Shown piece after piece: positions 29,380 through 44,278 of a DNA stretch of 64,000 nucleotides. The stretch's first letter is position 1, and every line of letters starts with the position of its first letter. This DNA is from Siphonodentalium dalli (lineage: Eukaryota > Mollusca > Scaphopoda > Gadilida > Siphonodentaliidae): positions 30,258,987-30,322,986 of the forward strand of contig CP136063.1 of NCBI GenBank assembly GCA_032622095.1, in the 5' to 3' direction. The position numbers were made by a program, and so were the translations under genes. The notes below the pieces were generated by a model. That model saw only the letters and a list, made by a program, of their open reading frames with translations, made no database searches and was not told the origin of the DNA.

Positions 29380-29848
29380 AGTACGGCAATTTTCTAACGT
29401 TGCTATTTTTTTCGACTCCGAGCTGAGGTACCTACTGAAATGTGCCAAAATTTGGTATAAAACACAGAAATCAGTATGAAGCTCTAACATAACATTCCAT
29501 GTTGATTAATATATACTATACAGGGGCCCTAGATGATACATGGGGAGAACGACACCCGAAAAGACATGTGCTTACTGTCGTTCTTCATTAATATATACTA
29601 TACAGGGGCCCTAGATGATACATGGGGAGAACGACACCCGAAAAGACATGTGCTTACTGTCGTTCTTCCGTGTGTATTACCTTGTTCAATTTATATTATG
29701 TATATTATATATTTGGTGGATAAATAAACTATGCTTAAACCAAGTACCACAATTTGCTAACGTTGCGATTTTTTTCGACTTCTAGCAGAGGTAGCTACTG
29801 AAATGTGCCAAAATTTGGTATAAAACACAAAAATCAGTATGAGGCTCT
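29380..29848. repeat. Direct-repeat pair with two-monomer 82-bp satellite
   Basis: Direct repeats at 29380-29485 and 29743-29848 bracket two 82-bp monomers at 29505-29669. It is the short counterpart of the ~40-monomer array at 9079-12467. Confidence 0.85.
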
Positions 29849-30104
29849 TGGGTTGGGAGAAAAATAATCCACCATGACCCGGGAAGTGGGCGTGGAAAAA
29901 TCTCACCTTCGAGTTCAGACTATGGGCGAGCCTCGTTTTCGGCAGAAATATATCCCCCATCGGGGTGATATCGTTCCACCCCACACCCCAGGTCAATATG
30001 GATAATACTATTCTCATCTCAACCCAACTTCTCCTGAACGTGCACTGCACCCACGTTTTTCGCATTCAGAATTTTTATTTCTGACATTCCATTCAGGCTT
30101 TCGA
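29849..30104. other. Duplicated spacer with no supported gene
   Basis: Paralogue of 12648-12895. A reverse-strand frame of 102 codons at 29757-30065 is broken in that paralogue, so it is not called. Confidence 0.5.
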
Positions 30105-30180
30105 TTAAAGGTGCATTATCTCTTTGTAAACATGTAATATATAGTTACCGGAGTATAAAATATTAGATCCGAATCGAAGA
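30105..30180. mobile_element. MITE-1 5' end fragment abutting foldback element 2
   Basis: Same truncated MITE-1 end and junction as at 12896-12971. Confidence 0.75.
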
Positions 30181-30181
30181 G

Positions 30182-32337
30182 TTATCTAAGAGTACGTTTA
30201 TTTTTCTTTTAGAGTTATTGTTCTTAGGTTTAAAAAAGTGCAGGCCGGCCCCCGCTCCCCCGTTCTACGTGGTGGGGGTCTCATGCACTCCATCCATATC
30301 CTGTATTTCTTACATATTATCCCCTACGTGTATATCGCTCACTCGCTCTTGTGTCCCTCTCCCCTATTGCTCATTTGATCTTCTTCCCTCTTCCCTATTA
30401 CACACTTGCTCTTTATCGTGTCCTCACTTGTTCACTTGCTCTTTTTCCCTCTCCCATATTGCCCACTTGCTCTTCTTTCCTCTCCATATTGCTCACTTGT
30501 TTTTCCCCTCTCCTCACATGCTCTTCTCTCTCCTCACTTGCTCACTTGCTATTTTTCCCTCTCCTTACTTGGCCACTTGCTCTTTTCCCTCTCATCACTT
30601 GCTTTTTTCCCTTTCCTCACTTGCTCACTTGCTCTTTTTCTTTCTCCTCACTTGCTCTTTTCCCTCTCCCCACTTGCTCTTTTCCCTCTCATCACTTGCT
30701 CTTTTTTCCTCTCCCCACTTGCTCTTTTTCCCTCTCCTCACTTGCTCTTTTTCCTTTCCTATATTGCTCACTTCCTCTTTTTCATCTCCCCACTTGCTCA
30801 CTTCCTCTTTTTCCCTCTCCCCACTTGCTCACTTGCTCGTTTTACCTCTCCTCACTTGCTCTGTTTTCCTCTCCTCTATTGCTCACTTCCTCTTTTCCTC
30901 TCCTCACTTGCTCACTTGTTTTTTCCCTCTCCTCTATTGCTCACTTCCTCTTTTTCCTTTCCCATATTGCTCACTTGCTCTTTTCCCTCTCCTCACTTGC
31001 TCACTCACTTGCTCTTTTTCCCTCTCCTCACTTGCTCACTTGCTCTTTTTCCCTTTGCTCACTTGCTCTTTTCCCTTTGCTCACTTGCTCTTTTTCTTTC
31101 TCCTCACTTGCTCACTTGATCTTTTTCCCTCTCCTCGCTTGCTCACTTGCTCTTTTCCCTTTCCTCTATTGCTCACTTCCTCTTTTTCCTCTCCTCACTT
31201 GCTCACTTCCTCTTTTTCCCTCTCCTCACTTGCTCACATGTTCTTTTCCCTCTCCTCTCTTGCTCGTTTTCCCTCTCCTCATTTGCTTTTTTTCTCTCCT
31301 CTATTGCTCATTTCTTCTTTTCCCCTCTTCGCTGCCTCACTTGTTTTTCCCTCTCCTCTATTGCTCACTTCCTCTTTTTCCTCTCCCCTATTGCCCACTT
31401 GCTATTTTCCATCTCCTCACTTGCTCACTTGCTCTTTTTCCCTCTCCTCACTTGTTCACTTGCTCTTTTCCCTCTCCTCACTTGCTCTTTTTTCCTCTTC
31501 TCAGTTGTTCACTTGTTTTTCCCTTTCATCACTTGCTCACTTGCTCTTTTTCCCTCTCCTCACTTGCTCTTTGTCCCTCTCCTCTATTGCTCACTTCCTC
31601 TTTTTCCTTTCCCATATTGCTCACTTGCTCTTTTCCCTCTCCTCACTTGCTCACTCACTTGCTCTTTTTCCCTCTCATCACTTGCTCGCTTGCTCTTTTT
31701 CCCTTTGCTCACTTGCTCTTTTCCCTTTGCTCACTTGCTCTTTTTCTTTCTCCTGACTTGATCTTTTTCCCTCTCCTCACTTGCTCACTTGCTCTATTTC
31801 CCTTTCCTCTATTGCTCACTTCCTCTTTTTCCTCTCCTCACTTGCTCACTTCCTCTTTTTCCCTCTCCTCACTTGCTCACATGTTCTTTTCCCTCTCCTC
31901 TCATGCTCGTTGTCCCTATCCTCATTTGCTTTTTTTCTCTCCTCTATTGCTCATTTCTTCTTTTCTCCTCTTCACTGCCTCACTTGTTTTTCCCTCTCCT
32001 CTATTGCTCACTTCCTCTTTTTCCTCTCCCCTATTGCCCACTTGCTATTTTCCATCTCCTCACTTGCTCACTTGCTCTTTTTCCCTCTCCTCACTTGTTC
32101 ACTTGCTCTTTTCCCTCTCCTCACTTGCTCTTTTTTCCTCTTCTCAGTTGTTCACTTGTTTTTCCCTTTCATCACTTGCTCACTTGCTCTTTTTCCCTCT
32201 CCTCACTTGCTCTTTGTCCCTCTCCTCTATTGCTCACTTTCTCTTTTTCCTCTCCCCCATTACTCAGGGGCCGGCCTGTGCTTTTTTAAACCTAAGAACA
32301 ATAACTCTAAAAGAAAAATAAATGTACTCTTAGATAA
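30182..32337. mobile_element. Foldback-like element 2 with 71-bp inverted terminal repeats
   Basis: Inverted ends at 30182-30252 and 32267-32337 are the same as those of element 1. The pyrimidine-rich core (30345-32264) is about 640 bp longer than in element 1, and a stretch of several hundred bp occurs twice inside it (around 31140-31560 and 31790-32230), which accounts for much of the extra length. The long + frames (30218-31756, 30351-32321) are low-complexity artefacts. Confidence 0.8.
30345..32264. repeat. Pyrimidine-rich array in foldback element 2
   Basis: Irregular CTCACTTGCTC and CCCTCTCCTC repeats, open in all three + frames. It has internal higher-order duplication compared with 13130-14412. 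Confidence 0.9.
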
Positions 32338-32948
32338 GCGTTTGTATATACCACACCACATTCTCTCTTCTTTCCGCTCCTAAAGGGACGATAGTTCTTC
32401 CCATAATTCGAGATAATGCACGGGTGCGATTTATAAACGATATTTATTAATATTTAAGCTTGAGATAATTCAACCGATTTCAAATCATAAAACCAGTAGT
32501 GTGAGAAAATATGGTACATTTTAGCCTAAATTATTTACAAATAGATATATCACCCCTGGTCAAGTGGTCCTGCTAGTCTGATATGATGTTGGTGATCCTG
32601 TTGAATTGGTATGGTGCTGGTAGGGCAAACTGATGCTGTTACAAAAAAGTACCATTATTTTTCCTAAAGTTGTCGTTTTGGCTTTGTTTGGCTAAACAGA
32701 ACGATTTGAGAAAAATGCCAGTGTCTATGAAACATTCAAGAACAATTTAAAAAAAAACCTCAACAAAGGCTGTGCTAGTGTTTGCAAAACAACATGAATA
32801 GCCATCCTGATTATAGTCAAATCACAATTAATACAGCCAGTATTGAAATATTTTGCAAAATATATGATTTTGAATGTTCGATACAATTATGTTCAGATTA
32901 TTGGAACACCTCAATCATATGTTTAGAAAAAAATAAGGGTACTTTTTC
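32338..32948. other. Duplicated spacer with no supported gene
   Basis: Near-identical to 14486-15097, differing by single-base changes and indels in A runs. Confidence 0.5.
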
Positions 32949-33482
32949 TTAAAGATGTATTATCTCTTTAAATAACAAATTTTAAAAAGTTAAAAATTGC
33001 GTTGGTATACAATAATAGATATGAACTGAACACCCCTGTCCAGAAAAGCTTCTATCAATTAACATTGATTTTATTTCGAATATTAAATCGGGACCGTTCA
33101 TGTTACTATTTTTAGAACAGACCATTCGGATGATACCATATTGCGATATAGAGCACTGGGCTTTTTCTACGGCTACGCACCGAAAGTCAAATGTCATAGA
33201 TCTGTTGTTTGTATTGTTTTGTTCCACAGATATAAGCACTAATAAGTATAACAATTTTGTCACAAATAAACGTTAATTAACAAAAATTTCTGGTCTCTGT
33301 TAACGGTAACCACTATTTTTCGTTAGCTGAACAAACACACCTTTTTAGACCAGAAAATGTTCGAAATAAAATTGATATTAATCGATAGAAGCATTTCCGG
33401 ACAGGAGTCTTCAATTAAAATCTGATATTTTATACCCCGTAACTATATAATACATGTTTACAAAGAGATAATCCACCTTTAA
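32949..33482. mobile_element. MITE-1, full length (reverse orientation)
   Basis: Paralogue of 15098-15624, with TTAA at both ends and the same internal sequence. It was carried by the segmental duplication rather than inserted independently. Confidence 0.85.
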
Positions 33483-34522
33483 CAATGGGAACTATTTTAT
33501 ACCGAATACGAACACTTTACGAAGGTACTTGGTACACGTGGAAATGACGATAAATAAAAAACATTTATGTGATGGGCGATTAACGAAAATTAGTTTTCGA
33601 CGCCACCGATGAAGAGTTAATATGAAAATAGAATGATAGATTAATACATGCGCAATATAATAAAGTTTATACTCACCAAACATACATGTATATGCAGGAA
33701 ATGTGATGATTGTATCAAATATTTATAAACATAACAATAGCAATAAAAATTCAAATTTACGATGTGTTCAGTTTGGTTTCTGTTTCAGTTCATTTTGTAT
33801 CTGTCAATATCATCTGTTGGTTTCAAGCCGAGAGTTCGGGTTCATTTTCCAGCACGAAATTATCGTCGTCTCTGGTTCCGGTTACTTAGATTGTATTGAC
33901 CACAAACCCAATTTTACAAACATCTTGTCTATAGTTGGTGAAATTTCCATCAGTTGAACGACATATATTCTTTATTGGCCCTTTTTGGGGAGACAAATGT
34001 TGTGACTCTTAACTGCCCGGTAGCATACTTACTCACATGTAGGCTGTGCATTCAAATATCGTTTCGTGGATGGTGCTTCTAATCACAACCACATATTTAG
34101 ACGCACGTTTTTGCGCACAAGACGAAATTTCCTTTGTTCGATTGATACGAGATCCTTCCTTATGTTCTTCTTTTTAACTATCCACCCATTTAGGGTAAAG
34201 CATTCTGGTATATACATATGTACAGTATCTAGATTGATAAAACAACAATTGGATACAGGTCTGACTATCAGTCTGTGCAAAATTTTAAGTGTGAACAAGT
34301 GAATATCTTTAGCCAAGAGACGGAGATCGGTATCTTGAACGGTGTCATTGCCACGGACGAGGAGAAATCATTGAACATCGATGGACCAAGAATGAACTGC
34401 AGCTTATCTATAAATATGGCCACTACACGAGATAAACAGCGGATATACGGTATATGACTAATCGGTATCTGACGTCACGAGACACACAGCGGATATATAG
34501 GACTATCTGACTATTCTACACA
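33483..34522 (+). promoter_or_regulatory. ZNF-D leader and promoter block
   Basis: Nearly identical to 15625-16659. TATAAATA lies at 34409-34416, 107 bp before the ATG, and the start context is ACACAATGGGGG. The small frames here (33703-33957, 34066-34302, 34275-34457) match those upstream of ZNF-B because the whole block is duplicated. Confidence 0.7.
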
Positions 34523-36186
<1,664 letters not shown>

Positions 36187-36339
36187 GTTGGTGACATTTA
36201 ATATGTTCGTCGAAGGAGGATTTGCCTTAAATCAATCATGTTTATTGTGAAATAATTTGCACGACATCCCACCGATTTCGAAGAACAAATCTTACTTGAG
36301 CGCGAATAAATGTAAAATGTGTTGATCCTCTCACTTGTG

Positions 36340-36721
36340 CTGAATAGGTCACTCTCACCGGTTTTCTGTGATAAAGTTACCCAGGTTCCTAATTTTGTGA
36401 TAAAGTTACCCAGGTTGGTGAGAATTGTGATAAAGTTACCCAGGTTAAGCAAATATCACAATATCAACTCGATTTAAAAGTGACAGAGGGAAATATTGTT
36501 CAGTTTTGGCAAGTAATAGCCCTTATCAAGCATAAATTAAGACATATTAGTACTGTAGTTCGTCATTTTGATCACAAAAATCAATAATTTGTTGCTAAAC
36601 ATGAACTATTATTAACCTGGGTAACTTTATCACATTCTCCTCCAACCTGGGTAACTTTATCACAATTTCAGGAACCTGGGTAACTTTATCACAGAAAACC
36701 GGTGAGAGTGACCTATTCAAC
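36340..36721. mobile_element. MITE-4: 382-bp inverted-repeat element with 10-bp target duplication
   Basis: CTCACTTGTG occurs on both sides (36330-36339 and 36722-36731), and the empty paralogous site reads CTCTCACTCGTGGGTACC (for example near 28465). The ends contain GAATAGGTCACTCTCACC in inverted orientation. Each arm carries three spaced copies of TGTGATAAAGTTACCCAGGT, again in opposite orientation on the two sides. The middle of about 180 bp is AT-rich with no coding frame. A 9-10-bp duplication is typical of Mutator-like elements, so a MULE-type origin is a reasonable inference. Confidence 0.85.
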
Positions 36722-36749
36722 CTCACTTGTGGGTACCAATCTTCTCATT

Positions 36750-37279
36750 TTAAAGGTAGATTATCTCTTTGTAAACATGTATTATATAGTTACCGGGGTA
36801 TAAAATATTAGATTTGAATCGAAGACTCCTGTCCGGAAATGCTTCTATCGATTAGTATTAATTTTTTTTCGAATATTATCTGCTATAAAAAGGTGTGTTT
36901 TTTTCAGCTAACAAACAATAGTGATTATTGTTAACAGAGACCAGAAATTATATTGTGCAATTTTGTCGCAAATAAACGTTAATTATACTCATTATCGCTT
37001 ATATCTGTGGAACAAAACAATACAGACAACCAATCTGTGACATTTGAAATTCGTTGCGTAGCCGTCGGAATAGCCCAGTGCTCCTATATCGCAATACGTT
37101 GTCATCCGAATGGTCGGTTCTAAAAATAGTAACATAAACGGGCCCGATTTAATATTCGAAATAAAATCAATATTAATTGATAGAAGCTTTTCCGGGCATA
37201 GTTCTTCAGTTCATATCTATTATTTTATACCCAAGCAACTATTTAAAATTTGTTATTTAAAGAGATAATCCATCTTTAA
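36750..37279. mobile_element. MITE-1, full length, with paralogous empty site
   Basis: 530 bp between two TTAA copies (36750-36753 and 37276-37279), with ends AGGTAGATTATCTCTTT and AAAGAGATAATCCATCT. The empty site CATT-TTAA-TAGAAATG is seen near 18432 and 28497, so the insertion is exact. Confidence 0.9.
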
Positions 37280-38021
37280 TAGAAATGACCAATGTTAGGT
37301 CCTAGTATTTCAAATATATACTTACTATTAGAATGGTATACATGAGACCCAATGTACCAAATTGGTATGTTAGTTTACGACACGAAAAATACAGATCTTT
37401 CCTGTCCGAGGAGATATATCAACCATACTTTGTGGGTTCTAATTTGTCATGGTGGTTGTATGCCAGTACCGCCGGTTCAAGCTCTTGTTTGCAATTGATT
37501 TTAATACATCAAAGTTGTTGGCAGGATATTTTCAAACCAGTGGAATAATATACATACCAATGACCTATTAAGGCACCACCCTCATATGCATATTACTTGG
37601 TGTATTTAAGACGTACGAATAAATCACCGATTTGACTCGGAAATTTGTTATATGTATCATTTTACCATCATCTATTAAAGGTACTCAATCCGATTAAGCA
37701 CCCCTAACTTACTTTTTCTTTGGCTCTATGGGTAATAATATTTGATTCGAGTCGATGAACCTATACATCAAAGCTCAGAGTGATCAGATATTGATTTTTG
37801 ACGTTTTTTATTTTCTCGAGATGTGTAGTTCTACTAATAATTGTCACAGAAACAATTATTCAGACGGACGAAGATGGATAACTCTGAACTCAAGTGGTAA
37901 TAATAACGCAATTTTTACCGAGAACATTCTTTTGATGGCGTGTTCTGGGCCACAAACAATAGAAATAACAAAACTTCAAAAATTGATATCCGATCACTGA
38001 GCGTTGATGGGTAGGTTCCTC
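37280..38021. other. Duplicated ZNF spacer with no supported gene
   Basis: Paralogue of 18433-18828 joined to 19429-19699, without MITE-3. One 50-bp repeat unit lies at about 37321-37360. The frame at 37333-37548 is not the one open in the paralogues. Confidence 0.5.
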
Positions 38022-38146
38022 GACTCGAATTAATTATTCGAAATATAATTAATATTAAATCGATAGAAGCATTTTGATTCAGATCTAATATTTTATACCC
38101 GAGTAATCATATAATACATGCTTACAGAGAGATAATCCTCCTTTAA
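38022..38146. mobile_element. MITE-1 terminal half
   Basis: Same half-element as in the other spacers, with a short internal deletion. Confidence 0.7.
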
Positions 38147-38159
38147 CATGAACTGGTAA

Positions 38160-38265
38160 AGCACGGCAATTTTCTAACGTTGCTATTTTTTTCGACTCCG
38201 ATATGAGGTACCTACTGAAATGTGCCAAAATTTGCTATAAAACACAAAAATCAGTATGAGGCTCT
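38160..38265. repeat. Solo ~107-bp direct repeat, satellite absent
   Basis: The left flank matches the sequence before the left direct repeat of other loci (AACTGGTAAAGCACGG) and the right flank matches the sequence after the right one (GGCTCTTGCGTTGGAG). It is what recombination between the two direct repeats would leave after deleting the 82-bp array, or else it is the state before the array arose. Confidence 0.8.
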
Positions 38266-38779
38266 TGCGTTGGAGAAAAATAATCCACCATGACTCGGGA
38301 AGTGGGCGTGGAAAAATCTCACCTTCGAGTTCAGACTATGGACGAGCCTCGTGTTCGGCAGAAATATCTCACTTTATTTCACCAATCAACTTCAATCAAT
38401 ACTTTCTCATATGTTCTGTCCATCTATTTGTTTACGTGTTGTTTGTTTTATATAAATTACTCTACCTGTGAAGGTGACTTGATTGTCAATAAACTTATCT
38501 TATCTTATCTGAAGTAACGTGCATTAGTTGAATTTAGAACTGACAACGCGTGTAGAATGGGTCGATTAAAATACAAATTGGCGCGACTTGAATGCGACAA
38601 TAATAGTTTTCTTGGCCTTCCATAATACATTTTATTGGACGATCCACCCGGTAATTCCGAGGGTTTGTCTATAATCCAAATGGTTTTGTAAAGTTTGTAT
38701 ACGCCCGTTTGAGAAAAACGGTTGTATTGTGTAAATGGGCTGTCCGGCCGTCTGTCGCCGGTCCGTCCGATTTTGTTTT
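38266..38779. other. Spacer with possible retroposon 3' tail
   Basis: Paralogue of 20340-20830. AATAAACTTATCTTATCTTA at 38489-38508 resembles a LINE or SINE tail. No gene is supported. Confidence 0.4.
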
Positions 38780-39480
38780 CCGTATGGTGACTTTAGATTA
38801 AATCGAGTGAACATAACCTAATTTGGTATGTAGTGTTTACCACATCAAAATACAAATCGAGTTCGAATTTTTAGATTTCGTCCTCATGATTGTTACTGAG
38901 TTATACCCCTTTAGCGACATAGATTTTACATGATTTGCGGTTGCCGGATGATAACATCAGATTGAATCGAGAGAACAGAACAAAATTTGATATGTTAGTT
39001 TACCACATCAAAATATAGATCAGGTTCGAATATGGGTTACGTCCGCGTGATTGTTAATGAGTTATGTCCGATTTTCGACTTACATTTTACCTGATTTGCG
39101 GTTTCCGTGTGATAATTTGTTTAGACTGAATTAAGTGAACTGAACCACATTTGGTATATTAGTTTACCACCCCAAAATACATATCAAGTCCGAATATGGG
39201 TTTCGTCCGCATGATTTTGACTGAGCTATATCCCTTTTTCGACTTAGATTTTACCTGATGTGTGGTTTCCGGATAATAACATTAGATTCAAAGTTGAATC
39301 GAGTGAACAGAATCAAATTTGGAATGTTAGTTTATCATACCAAAATACAGATCAAGTTTGAATATGGGTTTCCTCCGCATGATTTTACTGAGTTATGCCA
39401 CTTTTCGAATTAGATTTTACCCTATATGCGGTTTCCAGATGATAACTTTTGATTAAGTCGAGAGAATTTTCAGTCAAAAA
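38780..39480. repeat. ~163-bp tandem repeat, about 4.5 copies
   Basis: Paralogue of 20831-21560, with repeated TTCGACTTAGATTTTACCTG and GTTTCCGGATAATAAC segments. Confidence 0.8.
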
Positions 39481-39599
39481 TACCACACTTGAAATTATTG
39501 TGTTTTATTTTTGTTATTATTTCGTCTTAAGTCAAAAGTTTCAAACAAATTAAACTAAACCTTGCCTCAATCTACTCCAGAAATGGCGTAGTAGGCCTA

Positions 39600-39812
39600 T
39601 GCCCCGCCCGACGGTGTGCTAATGTGGATGTTTATATACATGGAAAAGGGCACCAACGTGACAATAACATGCAATATACGCAATATTTATGATTTGTATA
39701 AGAAAAAGATATATCTGTTATATTATGTTCGTTCTGTTTATGGCGGGTTTACAGGATGTGACTATTTTACCAGCTATTCCCACGACAAAGGTCGCCCGTA
39801 TATTTAACGTTT
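39600..39812. mobile_element. Old MITE-2-related remnant
   Basis: Paralogue of 21660-21885, with the same loose similarity to the right half of MITE-2. Confidence 0.4.
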
Positions 39813-40188
39813 ATTTGCGACAAAATTACCCAATAAAATTTCTGGTCTATGCAGGGCGAATAACGAAATTTAGTTTTGATGAATAGTTAATGTGTATATA
39901 GAATGATAGATTAATACATGCACAATATAATAAAGTTTATACTCACCAAATATACATGTATATATAGGAAATGTGATGATTGTATCAAATATTAATGAAA
40001 ATAACAATAGCAATAAAAATTCAAATTTACCATGTGTTCAGTTTGGTTTCTGTTTCAGTTCATTTTGTATCTGTCAATATCGTCTGTTGGTCTCAAGACG
40101 AGAGATCCGGTTCATTTTCCTAATTTCACTAACATCTTGTCTCTATTTGGTGGAATACCCATTTTTTGGGGGAGAGAATGTTGTGACT
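39813..40188. other. Distal ZNF leader of copy E
   Basis: Matches 15790-16140 and 33650-34000 with deletions. It ends at GTTGTGACT, where MITE-1 is inserted. Confidence 0.55.
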
Positions 40189-40716
40189 TTAAAGGTTGAT
40201 TATCTCTTTGTAACCATGTATTATATAGTTACCGGGGTATAAAATATTAGATTTGAATCGAAGACTCCTGTCCGGAAATGCTTCTATCGATTAATATTAA
40301 TTTTATTTCGAATATTTTCTGGTGAAAAAAGGTGTGTTTGTGCAGCTAACGAACAATAGTGGTTACTGTTAACAGAGACCAGAAATTATATTGTGCAATT
40401 TTGTCACAAATAAACGTTAATTATACTCATTATCGCTTATATCTGTGGAACAAAACAATACAAACAACCAATCTGTGACATTTGACATTCGTTGCGTAGC
40501 CGTAGGAGCAGCCCAGTGCTCTATATCGCAATACGGTCTCATCCGAATGGTCGGTTCTAAAAATAGTAACATAAACGGGCCCGATTTAATATTCGAAATA
40601 AAATCGATATTAATTAATAGAAGCTTTTCCAGACATAGGTCTTCAGTTCATATCTATTATTTTATACCCACGCAACTATTTAAAATTTGTTATTTAAAGA
40701 GATAATCCACCTTTAA
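40189..40716. mobile_element. MITE-1, full length, inserted in ZNF-E leader
   Basis: 528 bp between TTAA copies (40189-40192 and 40713-40716). The empty site in leader C reads GTGACT-TTAA-ACCGCCC (about 25447-25463). Here GTGACT-TTAA precedes the element and TTAA-ACTGACGG follows it. Confidence 0.9.
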
Positions 40717-41480
40717 ACTGACGGTAGCACACTTACTCACTTGTAGGCTGTGTATTCATCTATCGTTTCGTGGATGGTGCTTCTAATCACAACCACATAT
40801 TTAGACGCACGCTTTTGCGCACAAGACGATATTTCCTTTGTTCGATTGATACAAGATCCTTCCTTATCTTCTTCTTTTTAACTATCCACCCACTTAGGGT
40901 GAAGCATTCTGGTATGTACATATGTACAGTATCTAGATTGATAAAGCAACAATTGGATACATGTCACGGAGACGAGCAGGTCTGTGCAAAATTTCCCATG
41001 TGAACAGTTCACGAATATCTTTAGTCAAGAGACGGAGATCGGTATCTTGAACGGTCTCGCTGCCACGGACGAGGAGAAATCATTGAACATCGATGGACCA
41101 AGAATGAACTGCTGCTTATCTATAAATATAGCCACTACACGAGATAAACAGCGGATACATGTATAGGACTATCTGACGTCACGAGATAAACCGCGGATAT
41201 ATATGACTAATCGGTATCTGACATCACAAGATAAACAGCGCATATATAGGACGTGTGAACAATTCACGAATATCTTTAGCCAAGAGACGGAGATCGGTAT
41301 CTTGAACGGTCTCGCTGCCACGGACGAGGAGAAATCGTTGAACACCGATGGACCCAGAATGGACTGCAGCTTATCTATAAATATAGCCACTACACGAGAT
41401 AAACATGGATACATGTATAGGACTATCTGACGTCACGAGTTAAACCGCGGATATATATGACTATCTGACTATTCTACACA
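40717..41480 (+). promoter_or_regulatory. ZNF-E leader with tandemly duplicated promoter
   Basis: The segment from GTGAACAGTTCACGAATATC to the end of the TATA region occurs twice, at about 41000-41245 and 41257-41470. TATAAATA boxes lie at 41121-41128 and 41386-41393, the second 88 bp before the ATG. Both have the same downstream GATAAACAGCGG-type repeats. Confidence 0.7.
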
Positions 41481-42820
<1,340 letters not shown>

Positions 42821-42837
42821 ATTCGTGACGTTAAATA

Positions 42838-43019
42838 TGTTCTCATCCGAATGGTCGGTTCTAAAAATAGTAACATAAACGGGCCCGATTTAATATTCGG
42901 AATAAAATCAATATTAATTGATAGAAGCTTTTCCGGACATAGGTCTTCAGTTCATATCTATTATTTTATACCCACGCAACTATTTAAAATTTGTTATTTA
43001 AAGAGATAATCCATCTTAA
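42838..43019. mobile_element. MITE-1 3' part
   Basis: It starts abruptly inside MITE-1 at CTCATCCGAATGGTCGG and runs to the end AAAGAGATAATCCATC plus TTAA. The left part and most of the usual ZNF 3' flank are deleted. Confidence 0.75.
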
Positions 43020-44278
43020 ACGTTTATTTGCGTCAAAATTACACAATAGCATTTTTGGTCTATGCAGGGCGATAAACGGAATTTAGTTTTCGACGCCACC
43101 GATGAAGAGTTAACGTGTATATAGAATGATAGATTAATACATGCACAATATAATAAAGTTGATACTCACCAAATATACATGTATAAGTAAGAAATGTGAT
43201 GATTGTATCAAATATTAATGAAAATAACAATAGCAATAGTTTAGTTACATCGCATGCCATTCGAGTCACGTTAAAATTAAACTAGTTTTATTTTAAATAA
43301 TGCGGTGTGAATTTGTGTCATGTCACACGTAAACCGAAACTCATGAGTCATGTTAAATCGTGTCTTGATAAATACTAACATAGCAGATGATTGAGTATAA
43401 AAGCTGATGACCATAGACATCATTGACATTTAATAGATAATTGCGTTAAACGCACTAATGAATCTCTAATATCCACATGTATCCTATATTTGTTCCACCC
43501 ATTGTACCATGGACTACATCATTTGATTTATAGGGAGTTTATGTAATGTTGCTAATTGACCTTAAGAACAATAAGGAATATTCCTTATTGCGCTTAAGTG
43601 CAATAAGAATATTGCAATAAGAATATTCTTTATTGTGCTTAAGCGCAATAAGAATACTTATTTTATGTGCTTAAAAGCGCAATATTTAAGAGATTCCTGA
43701 ATTCCTTAAGGACAATTAAATATTTCCTTATTGCGATTAAGCCCTAATAGGAGCTTTCCATATTGCGCTTTCATTATTGCATTTTTAAAAGCTCAATTAT
43801 TTATTAAATGTCAATTTGGCTTCCCATAGATCTCACGCAGTCCATCATTCAATGTTATTTTTTTAACATTTTGAATTACATGTACAATTAAAAATATTTG
43901 TTATACTAAATTATATTGTAACTATTGTTATTGTCCTTATTCCCCATACATCATGTGCAGTTGTGGGCATATTTTATGATAGACTAGTAAGTACTATTAG
44001 TACTGACGAAGGGGTCACTCTCACCAAACAAAAGTGAAGAATACACAAAACTTAATCGAAGCGCCATATCGAAGAATTCGAAATCGTGTGAATGTTTTCG
44101 GCGCGAAAAGTTTTTATACCCGATATTAGAATTATGGGAAATCCAAGAGAATCATGGGAAGTTCAAAGGTCACTATAGTTCGTATAGCAGAAGTGTACCG
44201 GTATCGTCGGAGTTATATATAGTCTATAGAGTAAATATTTCCGGTTTAGTAATTATACATTTTGATAACAAAATTGCC
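43020..44278. other. Distal leader of copy F and AT-rich spacer
   Basis: 43060-44035 matches 21910-22860, including the GCGCTTAAG motif cluster (43556-43800) and the left end of MITE-5 (44013-44050). After that the sequence is unique up to 44278. No gene is supported. Confidence 0.5.

Noticed and set aside
30218..32383. Frames of 512 and 656 codons, the longest in the window
   Set aside because: Same low-complexity cause as the array at 13130-14412; three overlapping frames cannot all be genes and none has a domain.
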